Shown in pieces: positions 15,157-24,631 of a DNA stretch of 64,000 nt. This DNA is from Anaerolineales bacterium. Lineage in GTDB: Bacteria; Chloroflexota; Anaerolineae; Anaerolineales; UBA6663. Both the position numbers and the translations under genes were made by a program. Location of the stretch: assembly GCA_020850595.1 (NCBI GenBank), contig JADZEK010000155.1, forward strand, positions 62,001 to 126,000, read 5' to 3'. The number at the start of each line of letters is the position of its first letter. The first letter of the stretch is position 1. Below the pieces are notes generated by a model that did not search any database, was not told where the DNA came from, and saw only the letters and a list, made by a program, of their open reading frames with translations.

Positions 15157-18100
15157 ATGGAACAATCACTGCGCTTCCTGCTGGTGGAAGATAACCCCAA
15201 AGACGCCGATCTGCTGGCGCGCGAGCTGCGCCGGGCGGGCCTGGCCTTCACCTGGGAGCGGGTGCAGACCGAAGCGGAATTCCTCGCCGCCCTCGTCCCG
15301 CCGCCCGACCTGATCCTCGCCGACGTGACGCTGCCGGGCTTCAGCGGCCTGCGCGCGCTAGAGCTGGCACAGGCCGCCGCGCCCGACACGCCGGTCATCC
15401 TCATCTCAGCCGTGGCGGGCGACGAACTGGCGGTCAGCGCCCTGCAGCAGGGCGTGGCCGACTACCTGCTGAAGGACCGTCTCGGCCGCCTGGGGTTGGC
15501 GGTCGCCAATGCGCTGCGGCGCGCCCAGCGCAACACCCAAAAACTCGCCGCCGAGCAAGCCCTGGCCGAGCGCGAAGCCCGCTTCCGCGCCTTGATCGAA
15601 AACAGCCAGGTCGGCATTGGGCTGTTCGACGCCGACCTGAACCTGCTATATGCCAGCCCGATCTACGCCGACACGCTGGGCTACACCCCGGCTGAGTATC
15701 AGGCCCTGGGCGCGTTGGGTCTGGTGCACCCCGACGACCTGCCCGAGCTGGCCGCCGAACGGCAGCGCCTGCTGGCCGACCCCGCCTATGTCTTGCGCCG
15801 CGCCTTTCGCTTTCGCCGCGCCGATGGCCGCTGGCTCTGGCTGGATTGCTGCGCTCACAACCGGCTGGGCGAGCCGGGGGTGCGCGGCCTCGTCATCAGC
15901 TATCGTGACATCACCGAGCAGCGCGCCGCTGAAGCCGCGCTGCGCCGGCAGGCCGCCGAGTTCGAGGCGCTGTATGAAATCGCCCGCGACGTGGCCGTGG
16001 CCCACGACCTGCCCGCCCTGCTCGATACGCTGGCCGGCCGCGCCCTGCGCATGCTCGGCGCGCCCGTGGCCGGCATTTACCTCTACGACGCCGACCACGG
16101 CGACCTGGAACTGACGATCACGCACGGGCTGATTATGCCGCCCGGCGCCCGCCTGAAGCTGGGCGAAGGCCTGGCCGGGCAGGTGGCCACCACGCGGCGG
16201 GCCTTTAGCGTCCCCGACTATTCGGCGTGGAACGGCCATTCGTCGCAGTACCACGGCCAACCGCTGGCGGCCGTGCTCGGCGTGCCCATGCTCTATCAGG
16301 GCGAGTTGATCGGCGTGGTGGTGGTGGATGAGCTGCACCCCTCGACCCGCGTCTTTAGCGCCCAGGACGAGCGCCTGCTGACGCTGTTTGCCGGGCTGGC
16401 GGCCGGGGCGGTGCGCACTGCGCGCCTGCTGGCCGCCCAGCGCCAGCGCCTGTTGGAACAGCAGGCCCTCAACCGGCTGTCCATCGCGCTGCGCGCCGGC
16501 CAGTCGCTGGAAGAGATGCTGCCGCGCGTGCTCGACGAAACCCTGGCGATCATGGGCGCGGCCGACGGCGCGGTGGCTGTGCTGGAAGACGGCCGCCTGC
16601 GACTGGCGGTGAAGCGCGGCGCGTTTGAGGCTTTGGAAGACGCCATGCGCATCGGCCGGGGCATCAGCGACCTGGTGGTCGAGACCGGCCGCCCGTACGT
16701 CTCGCGCGACTTCACCGACGACCCCCACCTCCGCGCCAGTGTGCGCCCTTTGGTGGACCCCGGCTGGGGCGGAGCGGTGGTGCCCATCCACGGTAGCGCG
16801 GCCGTCAGCGGCGTCATATATGTCGGCGTGCCGCTGCCGCGCGAAATCTTGCCCTCCGAGCTGCGGCTGCTGACTACCGTGGCCGAGATGGCGGGCAGCG
16901 CGGTGCAGCGCATGCAGGTGCTGGCTCAGGCGCAGGAGCGCGCCGAACAACTGGCGGCCGTCAACGTCCTGGGCCGCGCGCTGGCCGAAACGCACGACCT
17001 GCCGCAGCTTTACGCCCAGATGGCCGCCGCCACGCACCGCCTGCTCCCGGCGCTCAGCGCGCTGACGCTCTATCTCTTCGGCGCGTCACCCGACTGGCTG
17101 GAGTGCGTCTATGCCGACCGCGCCGGCCGGCCGCTGGGAGTCAGCGACCGCCCGTCGCTGGCGCTCGCCGACCCCCAGCGGCCGCCGGCCCAGGTGATCC
17201 ATAGCCGCCAGGCGCGCATCGAAACCGGCCGGGCCGCCCCGGCCGCGCCCGCCGCGCTCTATGTGCCGCTGCTCGCCAAGGGCCGGGCCATCGGGCTGGT
17301 GCTGGCCGAGAGCGACCAACCCGACCGATTCGCGCCCGCCGACGCAGAACTGCTGGCGGGCGTGGCCAACACCGCCGCCGTCGCCATAGACAACGCCCGC
17401 CTGTTCCGTGAGACCAACCAACGCCTGCAATACTTCGAGGCGCTGCACCACATAGACCTGGCGATCGCCGGCAGTCTCGACTTGCGCGTGACGCTCACCG
17501 TGCTGCTCGATCAGCTGCGCGCCAAGCTGCGCGTGGATGCGGCCGCCGTGCTGCTCTACCAACCGCTGACGCAGCTCTGCGTGCCGGCGGTCGGGCGCGG
17601 CTTTCGCACCCGGCAGATCGAGCAGGCGCGCTTGCGGCTGGGCGAAGGCCCCACCGGCCAGGCGGTGCTGGAGCGCCGTCCGCTGCGCCTGGGCCGCCTG
17701 AACGCCGTCCCGCCGCCCTGGCCCCGCGCCGCCATCGTGGAGGCCGAGGGCGTTCGCGCCTACTTCGCGCTGCCCTTGCTAGCCAAAGGCCAGTTGCAGG
17801 GCGTGCTGGAACTCTATCACCGCGCGCCGCTCGCGCCTGACCCCGACTGGCTGAGCTTTCTGGATGCGCTCGCCAAGCAGGCCGCCATCGCCGTAGACAA
17901 CGCCACCTTGTTCGACGACTTGCAGCGCTCCAACGTCGAGATGATCCGGACCTACGACGCCACGCTGGAAGGTTGGGTCAACCTGCTCGACCAACGCGCC
18001 GGCCGTCCGCCGGGCGCCACGCCGCGGCTGGCCGACCGCGCGCTGGAGCTGGCGCGCGCGCTGGGTGTGCCCGGCGAGGCGTTGGGCCACCTGCGGCGCG

Positions 18101-18504
18101 GGGCGCTGCTGCACGATGTGGGCCTGCTGGCCCTATCCGACGCGCTGCTCAACAAGCCCGGCCCGCTCGACGCCGAAGAGTGGGCGGCGGTGCGCCGGCA
18201 TCCGCGGGCGGCTTACGAACTGCTCCAGCCCGTCGCGTTCTTGCACCCGGCGCTCGACATCCCCTACGCCCATCACGAGCGCTGGGACGGCAGCGGTTAC
18301 CCGCGTCAGCTGAAGGGGGATGGCATCCCTCTGTCAGCCCGCCTCTTCGCCGTGGTGGATGTGGCCGCGGCCCTGACCGCCCCGCGCCCCTGGCGCGCTG
18401 CCTGGCCGCTGGAGGCCGCCCACGCCTACCTGGCCGAGCAGGCCGGCACGCTGTTCGACTCGGCGATTGTGGCGGCCTACCTCAAGCTGCCGCCCGCCGC
18501 CTGA
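15157..18504 (+). CDS. Signalling protein: REC-PAS-four GAF domains-HD-GYP
   Basis: A 1115-residue cytoplasmic protein. A receiver domain occupies residues 1-125, with acidic pocket EDN and phospho-acceptor Asp56 in LILADVTLPG. A PAS domain follows (about 145-265, ending SYRDITEQRAAE), then four GAF domains (about 275-430, 440-590, 600-755 and 765-920). The C-terminal HD-GYP domain starts near 930, with LLHDVG at 984-989 and HHERWDGSGYP from 1039. The HD-GYP fold degrades cyclic di-GMP, but here HDVG is followed by Leu rather than the usual Lys, and the helix-1 HsxRV motif is replaced by ATPRLAD. Activity is therefore doubtful. ATG 15157 was chosen because homology starts there. It stands alone, without a kinase partner. 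Confidence 0.88.
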   Translation: MEQSLRFLLVEDNPKDADLLARELRRAGLAFTWERVQTEAEFLAALVPPPDLILADVTLPGFSGLRALELAQAAAPDTPVILISAVAGDELAVSALQQGVADYLLKDRLGRLGLAVANALRRAQRNTQKLAAEQALAEREARFRALIENSQVGIGLFDADLNLLYASPIYADTLGYTPAEYQALGALGLVHPDDLPELAAERQRLLADPAYVLRRAFRFRRADGRWLWLDCCAHNRLGEPGVRGLVISYRDITEQRAAEAALRRQAAEFEALYEIARDVAVAHDLPALLDTLAGRALRMLGAPVAGIYLYDADHGDLELTITHGLIMPPGARLKLGEGLAGQVATTRRAFSVPDYSAWNGHSSQYHGQPLAAVLGVPMLYQGELIGVVVVDELHPSTRVFSAQDERLLTLFAGLAAGAVRTARLLAAQRQRLLEQQALNRLSIALRAGQSLEEMLPRVLDETLAIMGAADGAVAVLEDGRLRLAVKRGAFEALEDAMRIGRGISDLVVETGRPYVSRDFTDDPHLRASVRPLVDPGWGGAVVPIHGSAAVSGVIYVGVPLPREILPSELRLLTTVAEMAGSAVQRMQVLAQAQERAEQLAAVNVLGRALAETHDLPQLYAQMAAATHRLLPALSALTLYLFGASPDWLECVYADRAGRPLGVSDRPSLALADPQRPPAQVIHSRQARIETGRAAPAAPAALYVPLLAKGRAIGLVLAESDQPDRFAPADAELLAGVANTAAVAIDNARLFRETNQRLQYFEALHHIDLAIAGSLDLRVTLTVLLDQLRAKLRVDAAAVLLYQPLTQLCVPAVGRGFRTRQIEQARLRLGEGPTGQAVLERRPLRLGRLNAVPPPWPRAAIVEAEGVRAYFALPLLAKGQLQGVLELYHRAPLAPDPDWLSFLDALAKQAAIAVDNATLFDDLQRSNVEMIRTYDATLEGWVNLLDQRAGRPPGATPRLADRALELARALGVPGEALGHLRRGALLHDVGLLALSDALLNKPGPLDAEEWAAVRRHPRAAYELLQPVAFLHPALDIPYAHHERWDGSGYPRQLKGDGIPLSARLFAVVDVAAALTAPRPWRAAWPLEAAHAYLAEQAGTLFDSAIVAAYLKLPPAA

Positions 18505-18508
18505 CGGG

Positions 18509-18514
18509 TATAAT
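18509..18514 (+). promoter_or_regulatory. -10 box of the PLP enzyme gene
   Basis: A perfect TATAAT five bases after the upstream stop codon and about 33 nt of leader before ATG 18554. No clear -35. Confidence 0.45.
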
Positions 18515-18553
18515 CCGCGCCACGCCCTGGCCGCCCTGCCGGAACCGCCGCCT

Positions 18554-19741
18554 ATGCCCAGCCTCGAAACCCTCGCCGTTCACGCCAGCCTCGCCGCGCT
18601 GCCGCCGGGCACGCCCTCTAGCCCGCCCATCGTCACCGCCTCGGCCTGGACCCAGCCCGATCTGGAGACGCTCGACGCCGCCCTCGGCGACGCCGCGCAG
18701 GGCTTTGTCTACGCCCGCAACGCCGCGCCGACTCAGGCCGCGTTCGAGGCCGCCCTGACAGCGCTGGAGGCGGGCGCGGGCGCGGCGGCCTACGCCTCGG
18801 GCATGGCCGCGCTGCACGGCGCGCTGCAGCAGGCGCTGGCGGGCGCTCCGCCCAAGCTGGTGGTTGCCGCCGAGCTGTACGGCGCGACGCAAACGCTGGT
18901 GAAACAGCTTGCGGCGCAGCAGGGCCTCGCGCTGCGCCGGGTCAACATTCGCGATCTGGCCGAGGTGGAGGCGGCCCTGCAAGCCGCGCCGGCCGGCGGG
19001 GTGCTGCTGTGCGAGGCGCTCTCCAACCCGCTTTGCCATGTGGCCGACCTGCCCGCCCTCATCGCGCTGGCGCGGGCGGCGGGCGCGCGCACCGTGGTAG
19101 ACGCGACCTTCGCCACGCCCTACCTCCTCCAGCCGCTGACGCTCGGCGCGGACTTCGTGGCGCACTCGGCCACCAAATACATCGGCGGGCATGGCGACGT
19201 GCTGGCCGGCGTGGTGGTGGCGGCGCAGGCCGCCGACGCCGCGGCGCTGCGCCAGGCGCGCGCCACGCTGGGCAGCAACCTCTCGCCCTTCGACGCTTAC
19301 CTGGCGCTGCGCGGCCTGCGCACCCTGCCGCTGCGCGTGCGCGAGCAGAACCGCAATGCCCACGGGTTGGCGGCGTGGCTGGCCGCGCACCCGCGCGTGG
19401 CGGCGGTGCATTACTCCGGTTTGCCCAGCAGCGCCGACCACGCCGTGGCCGCGCGCATTTTGCGGCCGGGCTGCTTTGGCGCCATGCTGGCCTTCGATCT
19501 GGCGGGCGCGGGCCGGGCGGAGGTCTTCACCTTCATGCAGCGGCTGCAAGTGATTCAGCGCCTGGCCACGCTCGGCGATGTGGCGACGCTGGCCTCTTAC
19601 CCGGCCATTGCCTCGCACCGCGCGCTGACGCCGGAGCAGCGGGCCGCGCTCGGCATTGGCGACGGCTGTGTGCGGATTTCGGCCGGCATTGAGGCGCTGG
19701 CCGACCTGACCGCCGATCTGGCGCAGGCGCTGGCGGCCTGA
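18554..19741 (+). CDS. Trans-sulfuration family PLP enzyme (Cys/Met metabolism)
   Basis: A 395-residue fold-type I PLP enzyme. SGMAALHGALQQAL is the cofactor phosphate-binding region and VVDATFATPYLLQPL the substrate-side strand. The PLP lysine is Lys208 in SATKYIGGHGDVLAG, and LRGLRTLPLRVREQN is the family signature near the C-terminal domain. It could be cystathionine gamma-synthase, O-acetylhomoserine sulfhydrylase or methionine gamma-lyase; the residues that separate these cannot be judged safely by eye. Homoserine made by Hom could feed it. ATG 18554 starts the conserved LETLAVHAS segment. The glycosyltransferase gene follows after 14 bases. Confidence 0.87.
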   Translation: MPSLETLAVHASLAALPPGTPSSPPIVTASAWTQPDLETLDAALGDAAQGFVYARNAAPTQAAFEAALTALEAGAGAAAYASGMAALHGALQQALAGAPPKLVVAAELYGATQTLVKQLAAQQGLALRRVNIRDLAEVEAALQAAPAGGVLLCEALSNPLCHVADLPALIALARAAGARTVVDATFATPYLLQPLTLGADFVAHSATKYIGGHGDVLAGVVVAAQAADAAALRQARATLGSNLSPFDAYLALRGLRTLPLRVREQNRNAHGLAAWLAAHPRVAAVHYSGLPSSADHAVAARILRPGCFGAMLAFDLAGAGRAEVFTFMQRLQVIQRLATLGDVATLASYPAIASHRALTPEQRAALGIGDGCVRISAGIEALADLTADLAQALAA

Positions 19742-19755
19742 CACGCCGCCGGCCC

Positions 19756-22587
19756 ATGCCTCGCCGCTACCTCGCGCTGTTGGTCGTCATCACCCTGGCG
19801 GGGGCGGGGCTGCGCTTGTGGCAGTTGGCCGCCATTCCGCCGGGGCTGCACTACGACCTGGCCGCCACCGCGCTGTTGGGCAACGCCGTCGCCTTCGACG
19901 GCTACCGCCCGGTCTTTATCAGCGCCTACACCGGCCATGAAGCGCTGTTTTACTACTGGCTGGCGCTGTGGTTTCGGCTGGGCGGCTCCTCGGTCTTCAC
20001 GCTGCGGTTGGCGGCGGCCATGTTGGGTGTGCTGGCCGTGCCCGCCGGCTTCTTCGCTATCCGCGAGGCGCTGCGCTTTGCCGACGCCGACGGCCGCGAA
20101 AAACGCGGCTTAAGCGCCGACCGCAGCCTGCCGCTGGCCGCGCTGGCGGCGGCGACCCTGGCGACCTCCTTCTTTCACGTCACCTTCTCGCGCTTTGGCT
20201 TTCGGGTCATCAGCGAGCCGGTGGTGCAGGCGCTGGCCCTTGGCTTCTTACTGCGGGGCGTGCGGCTGCTGGCGCGGCCGGGGCGCGGGGCGTGGTGGTG
20301 GTTGGCGCTGGGCGGGCTGTTCACCGGGCTGGCCGCCTACACCTACCTCGCGGCGCGGCTGTTCCCCATCCCCTTGGCGGTGCTCTGGCTGGCGCTGCTG
20401 GCGCAGGCGGCGCGCGCCAACCGGGTTGAGCCGGGGGCGCTGCGGCGCGCGCTGGGCGGCTTCGGTCTGTTCGCGCTGACCGCGCTGTCGGCGTTCGCGC
20501 CGCTGGGCGTCTACTTCTACCAGCACCCCGCGGACTTCTTCAACCGCGCCGGGCAGGTCGCGCCGCGCGCGGGCGAGGGCGCGCTGCTGCTGGAGGGCCT
20601 GCGCCGCGCCTTCGAGATGCTGTTCATCAGCGGCGAACCCTACGACCGCTACAACCTGCCGGGGCTGCCGCTGTTCGGGCCGCTGCTGGGCGCGGCCTGC
20701 GTGCTTGGCTGGCTGCTCACCCTGCGGCGCGCGCTGCGTTGGCCGCGGCCGGGGCTGCGCGCCGGCGCGGGCTGGGCGGCCGAGTTGCTCTTGCTCGCCT
20801 GGGTGCCGGTCATGTTATTACCCACCGCGCTGAGCGTCCACGACATCTTCCCCTCCAATATCCGCGCCTTCGGGCTGGTCCCGCTGCTCTTCGCCTTCCC
20901 GGCGCGCGGGCTGCTGGCCGCCTATCGCTGGGTGCAGCAGCGCCTGCCGGGGCGGCTGCTGCCGGTGGCCTACCCGCAAGCCGTCATCATCCTGGCGGTG
21001 CTGGCGGCGGGTGTGTACACCACCGGCCACAACTACTTCGGCGTGTGGGTCAACCTGCCCAACCAGCCGCTGAACAACGACGCCGACCTGACCGGCATCG
21101 CGGACTACCTCAACGCGCAAACGGACCTCGACGCAACGGCGGTGTATGTGTCCAGCCTCCACTACCGCCACCCCACGCTGGCCTACCTGGCGCACGACTT
21201 CGACCACCTGCGCTGGCTGACGGGCGGCACGAGCCTGGCCGTGCCCGCGCGCGGCCCGGTGCTGTATGCCTTCGCCCGCTCCGCGCCGCCGCCAGACGAA
21301 TGGCTGGCGGGCTGGCAGGCGGCATTAGTGGCCTCACCGCGCGACCCCGACGGCGCGCCGCGCTACCGCATTTACTCCTTCGACGCCGGCGCGGCCGTGC
21401 CGCTGCCCGCCCTCGCGCCGCTGGCCGCGAACTTCGGCAACGTGCTGACACTGACCGGCTATCAGTTCATCACCGCGACGGCGCGGCTGCTGGTAGACAC
21501 CCGCTGGCGCGTGGAGAACCTGCCTGCCGCCGGTGACTATCTGCCCTATGCGCGCCTGGTGGACGAGTGGGGGGCCACGTGGGCGCAGAGCGGCGGCTTC
21601 AGCTATCCCTCGGAGCAGTGGCAGGTGGGCGACACGCTGCTCGTGCGCCTCGCCCTGCCGCTGCCCGCGGGCCAGCCGCCGGGGACGTACACGGTCAAGC
21701 TCGGCGTGTACTCACAGGGGGCGGCCGCCAGCCTGCCCCACCTGGCGGCCGATGGCGCCTATGCCGGCGACCGCGCTGCGCTGCCGCCGCTGGCCCTGCC
21801 CGGCGCGCTGGCGGCCGGGCCGGAGGCGCTGCGCGCCGAGCAGCCGGTGGCGGTCGCGGCCCAGGCCGCTTCGCTGCCCACGCTGCTGGGCTACCAACTC
21901 AACACACCCACGCCGCGCCAGGGCGAGCGCTTGCTGCTGACGCTGTTCTGGCAGGCGGGCGCGAGCGGCCCGGTGGAGGTGCGCTTAGGGGCAACGGCCC
22001 TCTACGCCGGTGACGCGGCGCATGGCACGCTGCGCCTGGGCGCGCTGGCCGCCGGTGACGCGCTGGTAGACCGCTATGACTTGCGCGTGCCCGCCGACTT
22101 CGCCCCCGGCGCGGCGGACCTGACGGTGACGGTGGGCGGCGCGACCGCCACGCTGGCCGCGCTCGACGTGCAGGCGGTGGAGCGCGCTTATACGCCGCCG
22201 TCCGTGACGACGCCCACCGACGCCGTGTTCGGCGGACAGGTGGCGCTTACCGGCTACACGCTCACGCCGGGGGCCGACGGCGCGGCGACCACGCTGGCCT
22301 TCCGGTGGCAAGCGCTCGCCGCGCTCGCCGAGGACTACACGGTCTTCGTCCATGTGAGCGATGCCGCGGGCCGGCCGGTGACACAGCAAGACGCCCAGCC
22401 GCATGGCGGCGCGTACCCCACCTCGCTCTGGCAGCCGGGCGAGTACGTGCTCGACGAGTATCAATTCAACCTGCCCCCCGGCGACTATGTGATTGAGTTG
22501 GGCCTATACCTGCCCGAGACCGGCGAACGCCTGGCGCTGGCCGGCGGCGCGGACGCGCTAACGCTGCCGGTGTTGAGCGCGCGCTAG
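19756..22587 (+). CDS. PMT/ArnT-like (GT39-type) membrane glycosyltransferase with C-terminal beta domains
   Basis: A 943-residue protein. The first 430 or so residues form about eleven membrane helices. The first periplasmic loop contains IPPGLHYDLAATALLGNAV, carrying the acidic residue expected for polyprenyl-phosphate-sugar glycosyltransferases, and GHEALFYYWLALWFRLGGSS matches the family. Residues about 540-943 are extracellular and rich in beta segments (LLGYQLNTPTPRQGERLLLT, later VFVHVSDAAGRPVTQQD), probably two immunoglobulin-like modules repeated at about 700 and 820. It probably transfers a lipid-linked sugar to an envelope acceptor. The stop overlaps the convergent gene's stop by 4 bases. 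Confidence 0.8.
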   Translation: MPRRYLALLVVITLAGAGLRLWQLAAIPPGLHYDLAATALLGNAVAFDGYRPVFISAYTGHEALFYYWLALWFRLGGSSVFTLRLAAAMLGVLAVPAGFFAIREALRFADADGREKRGLSADRSLPLAALAAATLATSFFHVTFSRFGFRVISEPVVQALALGFLLRGVRLLARPGRGAWWWLALGGLFTGLAAYTYLAARLFPIPLAVLWLALLAQAARANRVEPGALRRALGGFGLFALTALSAFAPLGVYFYQHPADFFNRAGQVAPRAGEGALLLEGLRRAFEMLFISGEPYDRYNLPGLPLFGPLLGAACVLGWLLTLRRALRWPRPGLRAGAGWAAELLLLAWVPVMLLPTALSVHDIFPSNIRAFGLVPLLFAFPARGLLAAYRWVQQRLPGRLLPVAYPQAVIILAVLAAGVYTTGHNYFGVWVNLPNQPLNNDADLTGIADYLNAQTDLDATAVYVSSLHYRHPTLAYLAHDFDHLRWLTGGTSLAVPARGPVLYAFARSAPPPDEWLAGWQAALVASPRDPDGAPRYRIYSFDAGAAVPLPALAPLAANFGNVLTLTGYQFITATARLLVDTRWRVENLPAAGDYLPYARLVDEWGATWAQSGGFSYPSEQWQVGDTLLVRLALPLPAGQPPGTYTVKLGVYSQGAAASLPHLAADGAYAGDRAALPPLALPGALAAGPEALRAEQPVAVAAQAASLPTLLGYQLNTPTPRQGERLLLTLFWQAGASGPVEVRLGATALYAGDAAHGTLRLGALAAGDALVDRYDLRVPADFAPGAADLTVTVGGATATLAALDVQAVERAYTPPSVTTPTDAVFGGQVALTGYTLTPGADGAATTLAFRWQALAALAEDYTVFVHVSDAAGRPVTQQDAQPHGGAYPTSLWQPGEYVLDEYQFNLPPGDYVIELGLYLPETGERLALAGGADALTLPVLSAR

Positions 22588-23066
22588 AAACTGCTGGACG
22601 ACCGCATTCGGTAGAGGGCGAAGCACAGCAGGAAGGCCGCCAGGCACAACTCAGAGGCCATGAGGGCGTACTGGTAACCGCTCTTGCGCGGTTGCCGCCA
22701 GTGCTCCAGACCGAACAGCCCGAAGAACACGAAGCCGACGAGCGCGGCCTCGAATACCCAGTTGGGAAAGAACAGGGCCGCCACGCCCACCAGCCCGACG
22801 GCCACGTGGGCCAGGGTCAACGCCTGTGTCGGCGGCGCCGGCTGGCTGCCCGGAACCCTGGCGAGCTGGCGCGTTGAGTAGGCCGGGAGAAGTGTCGGCC
22901 ACAGGCTGGTGAGCAGCAGCCGCACGCCCATGCCCCAGAACATCACCCATTTGCCGAACAGGAGAAAAGCGCCGGCCGTGCCCGGCCCGGCGAACGCCGT
23001 TCGTTCGATGACGACCGAGGCGACCGGCAGCACCAACACCAGCAGCGCGAGCAGGAGGCTCTCCAT
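22584..23066 (-). CDS. Small four-TM membrane protein
   Basis: A 160-residue hydrophobic protein with helices at about 4-24, 32-55, 84-104 and 107-122, plus a final segment at about 135-152. No catalytic motif recognised. The start has AAAGGGGAT just upstream, and a TATAAT lies at 23115-23110 on the minus strand, giving a leader of about 37 nt. The TAG stop shares bases with the convergent glycosyltransferase stop (CTAG). Confidence 0.65.
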   Translation of the reverse strand: MESLLLALLVLVLPVASVVIERTAFAGPGTAGAFLLFGKWVMFWGMGVRLLLTSLWPTLLPAYSTRQLARVPGSQPAPPTQALTLAHVAVGLVGVAALFFPNWVFEAALVGFVFFGLFGLEHWRQPRKSGYQYALMASELCLAAFLLCFALYRMRSSSSF

Positions 23067-23109
23067 GACTGATCCCCTTTCAACTCAGCGAGCGGGCGAC
23101 CCAGCCTGA

Positions 23110-23115
23110 ATTATA
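23110..23115 (-). promoter_or_regulatory. -10 box of the 22584-23066 gene
   Basis: TATAAT on the minus strand, about 44 bases before the ATG. No -35 was recognised. Confidence 0.4.
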
Positions 23116-23175
23116 GGCTCGCGCTCCTCAGTACAAACCCAATAGCTCTGTAGAGTGCACCTCCGCCCGCAGGCA

Positions 23176-23214
23176 CCCCCATCCCGCGCTGAGTACAGCG
23201 GTGCGGGAAGGGGG
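23176..23214. repeat. Inverted repeat in a divergent intergenic region
   Basis: CCCCCATCCCGC (23176-23187) and GCGGGAAGGGGG (23203-23214) pair with one mismatch around a 15-nt loop. It lies between divergent genes, so it is not an obvious terminator and may be a palindromic repeat. Confidence 0.45.
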
Positions 23215-23304
23215 CCGGGGGGTTAGGTCCACCGGGCCATCTGTCAACTCTTGCTTGGCTGTACTTAGCCGGCCTTGCCCGCCGCTTGTGATACAGTAGG
23301 CGGC

Positions 23305-24534
23305 ATGCCGCCGCGTTCGCTGCGCTTCACCGGCCTCGTGGCCGGGGCCAACCGGGTTCGCGCCCAACTGGCCGCCGGGGTGCCGCCCGAACAGGCCGCC
23401 GCCTTCCGCGAATGGGTGCGGGCCACCGTGGCCCAGGTGGAGTCGGCCTGCCACACCGCGGGCCTGCGCCCCACCGACCTGGCGGGGCCGTCGTACCGCG
23501 CCTACCAGTTCCTCCGGCAGCTCGACCTGACCCACCTGCCGGCGCCGAGCGCCGCGAGCGCCGCCAACGGCGCGGCCCCCAACGTCACGCTGCGCCTGCG
23601 TCACTTCATCCCCCTGGCGCGTGATTTCAATGAGCGCCTCGCGCCGCTGGCGGGCGTGTCCGAGGCCGCCGCTGCCGCGCCAGCCGCCAACATCGCTGCC
23701 GAGGCCGCGCGCCAGGTCGGGCGCGTGGAAGCGCTGCTGGCCGAGCACAACGCCGGCCCGAGCCAACTGCCGGTGCAGTCGCGCCAGGCTTTCCAATGGC
23801 TGGGCTTTCTGGGCGACCCGGAGAACGTGCTCGCGGTGATCGCCGCGCTGGGGCTGGCCCAGCACCTGCTGGCCGCCGCGCGCTGGCCGCGCCGGCCCGC
23901 GCTGGCCGACGCGCCCGTGCGGCTGGAGTTCTACCCCCTCGCTTATCTCTACCGTATGCGGCCGGAAGGCAAGCACCGCGCCGACCTGCTGCGTGTGACG
24001 TTCTCGCCCGGGTATCTCTACGCGCCGCCGGAGGTGCTGGAGGCGGTGCTGCGCGCCGCGCTGGGCTTCGCGCGCCCGCCGCTCAAGGCCGCGCTGCACG
24101 CTTACGCCAACAGCGACGACTACGCCGAGACCAACGCCGCGCTGGAACTGCTCACCGCGCCGCTGCCCGGCAGCCTGCGCGGCCGCCACTATGACCTCGA
24201 CCAGGTCTTCGACGCGGTGAACGCCGCCTACTTTGGCGGCGCGCTGGCCCGCCCGCGCCTGACGTGGAGCCGCGTCATCACCGGGCGGCTGTTAGGCTAC
24301 TACCAGCGCTCCGGCGACCGGCTGATGATCAGCCAGGCGCTGGACGACCCGCGTGTGCCGCGCCCGGCCATTGAGCTGGTGATGTATCACGAGTTGCTGC
24401 ACAAGCAGCTGGGGGTGCAGGTCGTCAACGGCCGCCACTACGCGCACACCGAGGCCTTCCGGCAGGCTGAGCGACAGTTCGCGGGCTATGCCGAGGCCCA
24501 GGCGTTTTTGGCGCGCCTCGGCGCGCCGGCTTAG
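23305..24534 (+). CDS. Putative zinc metallopeptidase, SprT/DUF45-like C-terminal domain
   Basis: A 409-residue protein. The C-terminal third contains the zinc motif VMYHELLHKQLGV (HELLH) with a later HTEAFRQAERQF that could supply the third ligand, as in SprT-like and M48/DUF45 peptidases. Upstream is YDLDQVFDAVNAAYFGGAL, typical for the strand-helix before the zinc site in that group. The N-terminal 200 residues are alanine-rich and helical without known family. ATG 23305 is the start closest to a coherent protein. It stands alone between small genes; the substrate is unknown. Confidence 0.7.
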   Translation: MPPRSLRFTGLVAGANRVRAQLAAGVPPEQAAAFREWVRATVAQVESACHTAGLRPTDLAGPSYRAYQFLRQLDLTHLPAPSAASAANGAAPNVTLRLRHFIPLARDFNERLAPLAGVSEAAAAAPAANIAAEAARQVGRVEALLAEHNAGPSQLPVQSRQAFQWLGFLGDPENVLAVIAALGLAQHLLAAARWPRRPALADAPVRLEFYPLAYLYRMRPEGKHRADLLRVTFSPGYLYAPPEVLEAVLRAALGFARPPLKAALHAYANSDDYAETNAALELLTAPLPGSLRGRHYDLDQVFDAVNAAYFGGALARPRLTWSRVITGRLLGYYQRSGDRLMISQALDDPRVPRPAIELVMYHELLHKQLGVQVVNGRHYAHTEAFRQAERQFAGYAEAQAFLARLGAPA

Positions 24535-24631
24535 AGGCGCTTCAGCCCAACGCTAACCCCGCTCGCGCAAGGGCTGTTTAGCGGCCTGCCGCCCATCGCC
24601 AGGGGCACGGTTGCGCGCGGATTAGCGCGCC

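Noticed and set aside
15646..17037. 463-codon open frame on the minus strand
   Set aside because: Antisense to the multi-GAF gene, which has clear domains; the shadow has only low-complexity Gly/Gln/His content.
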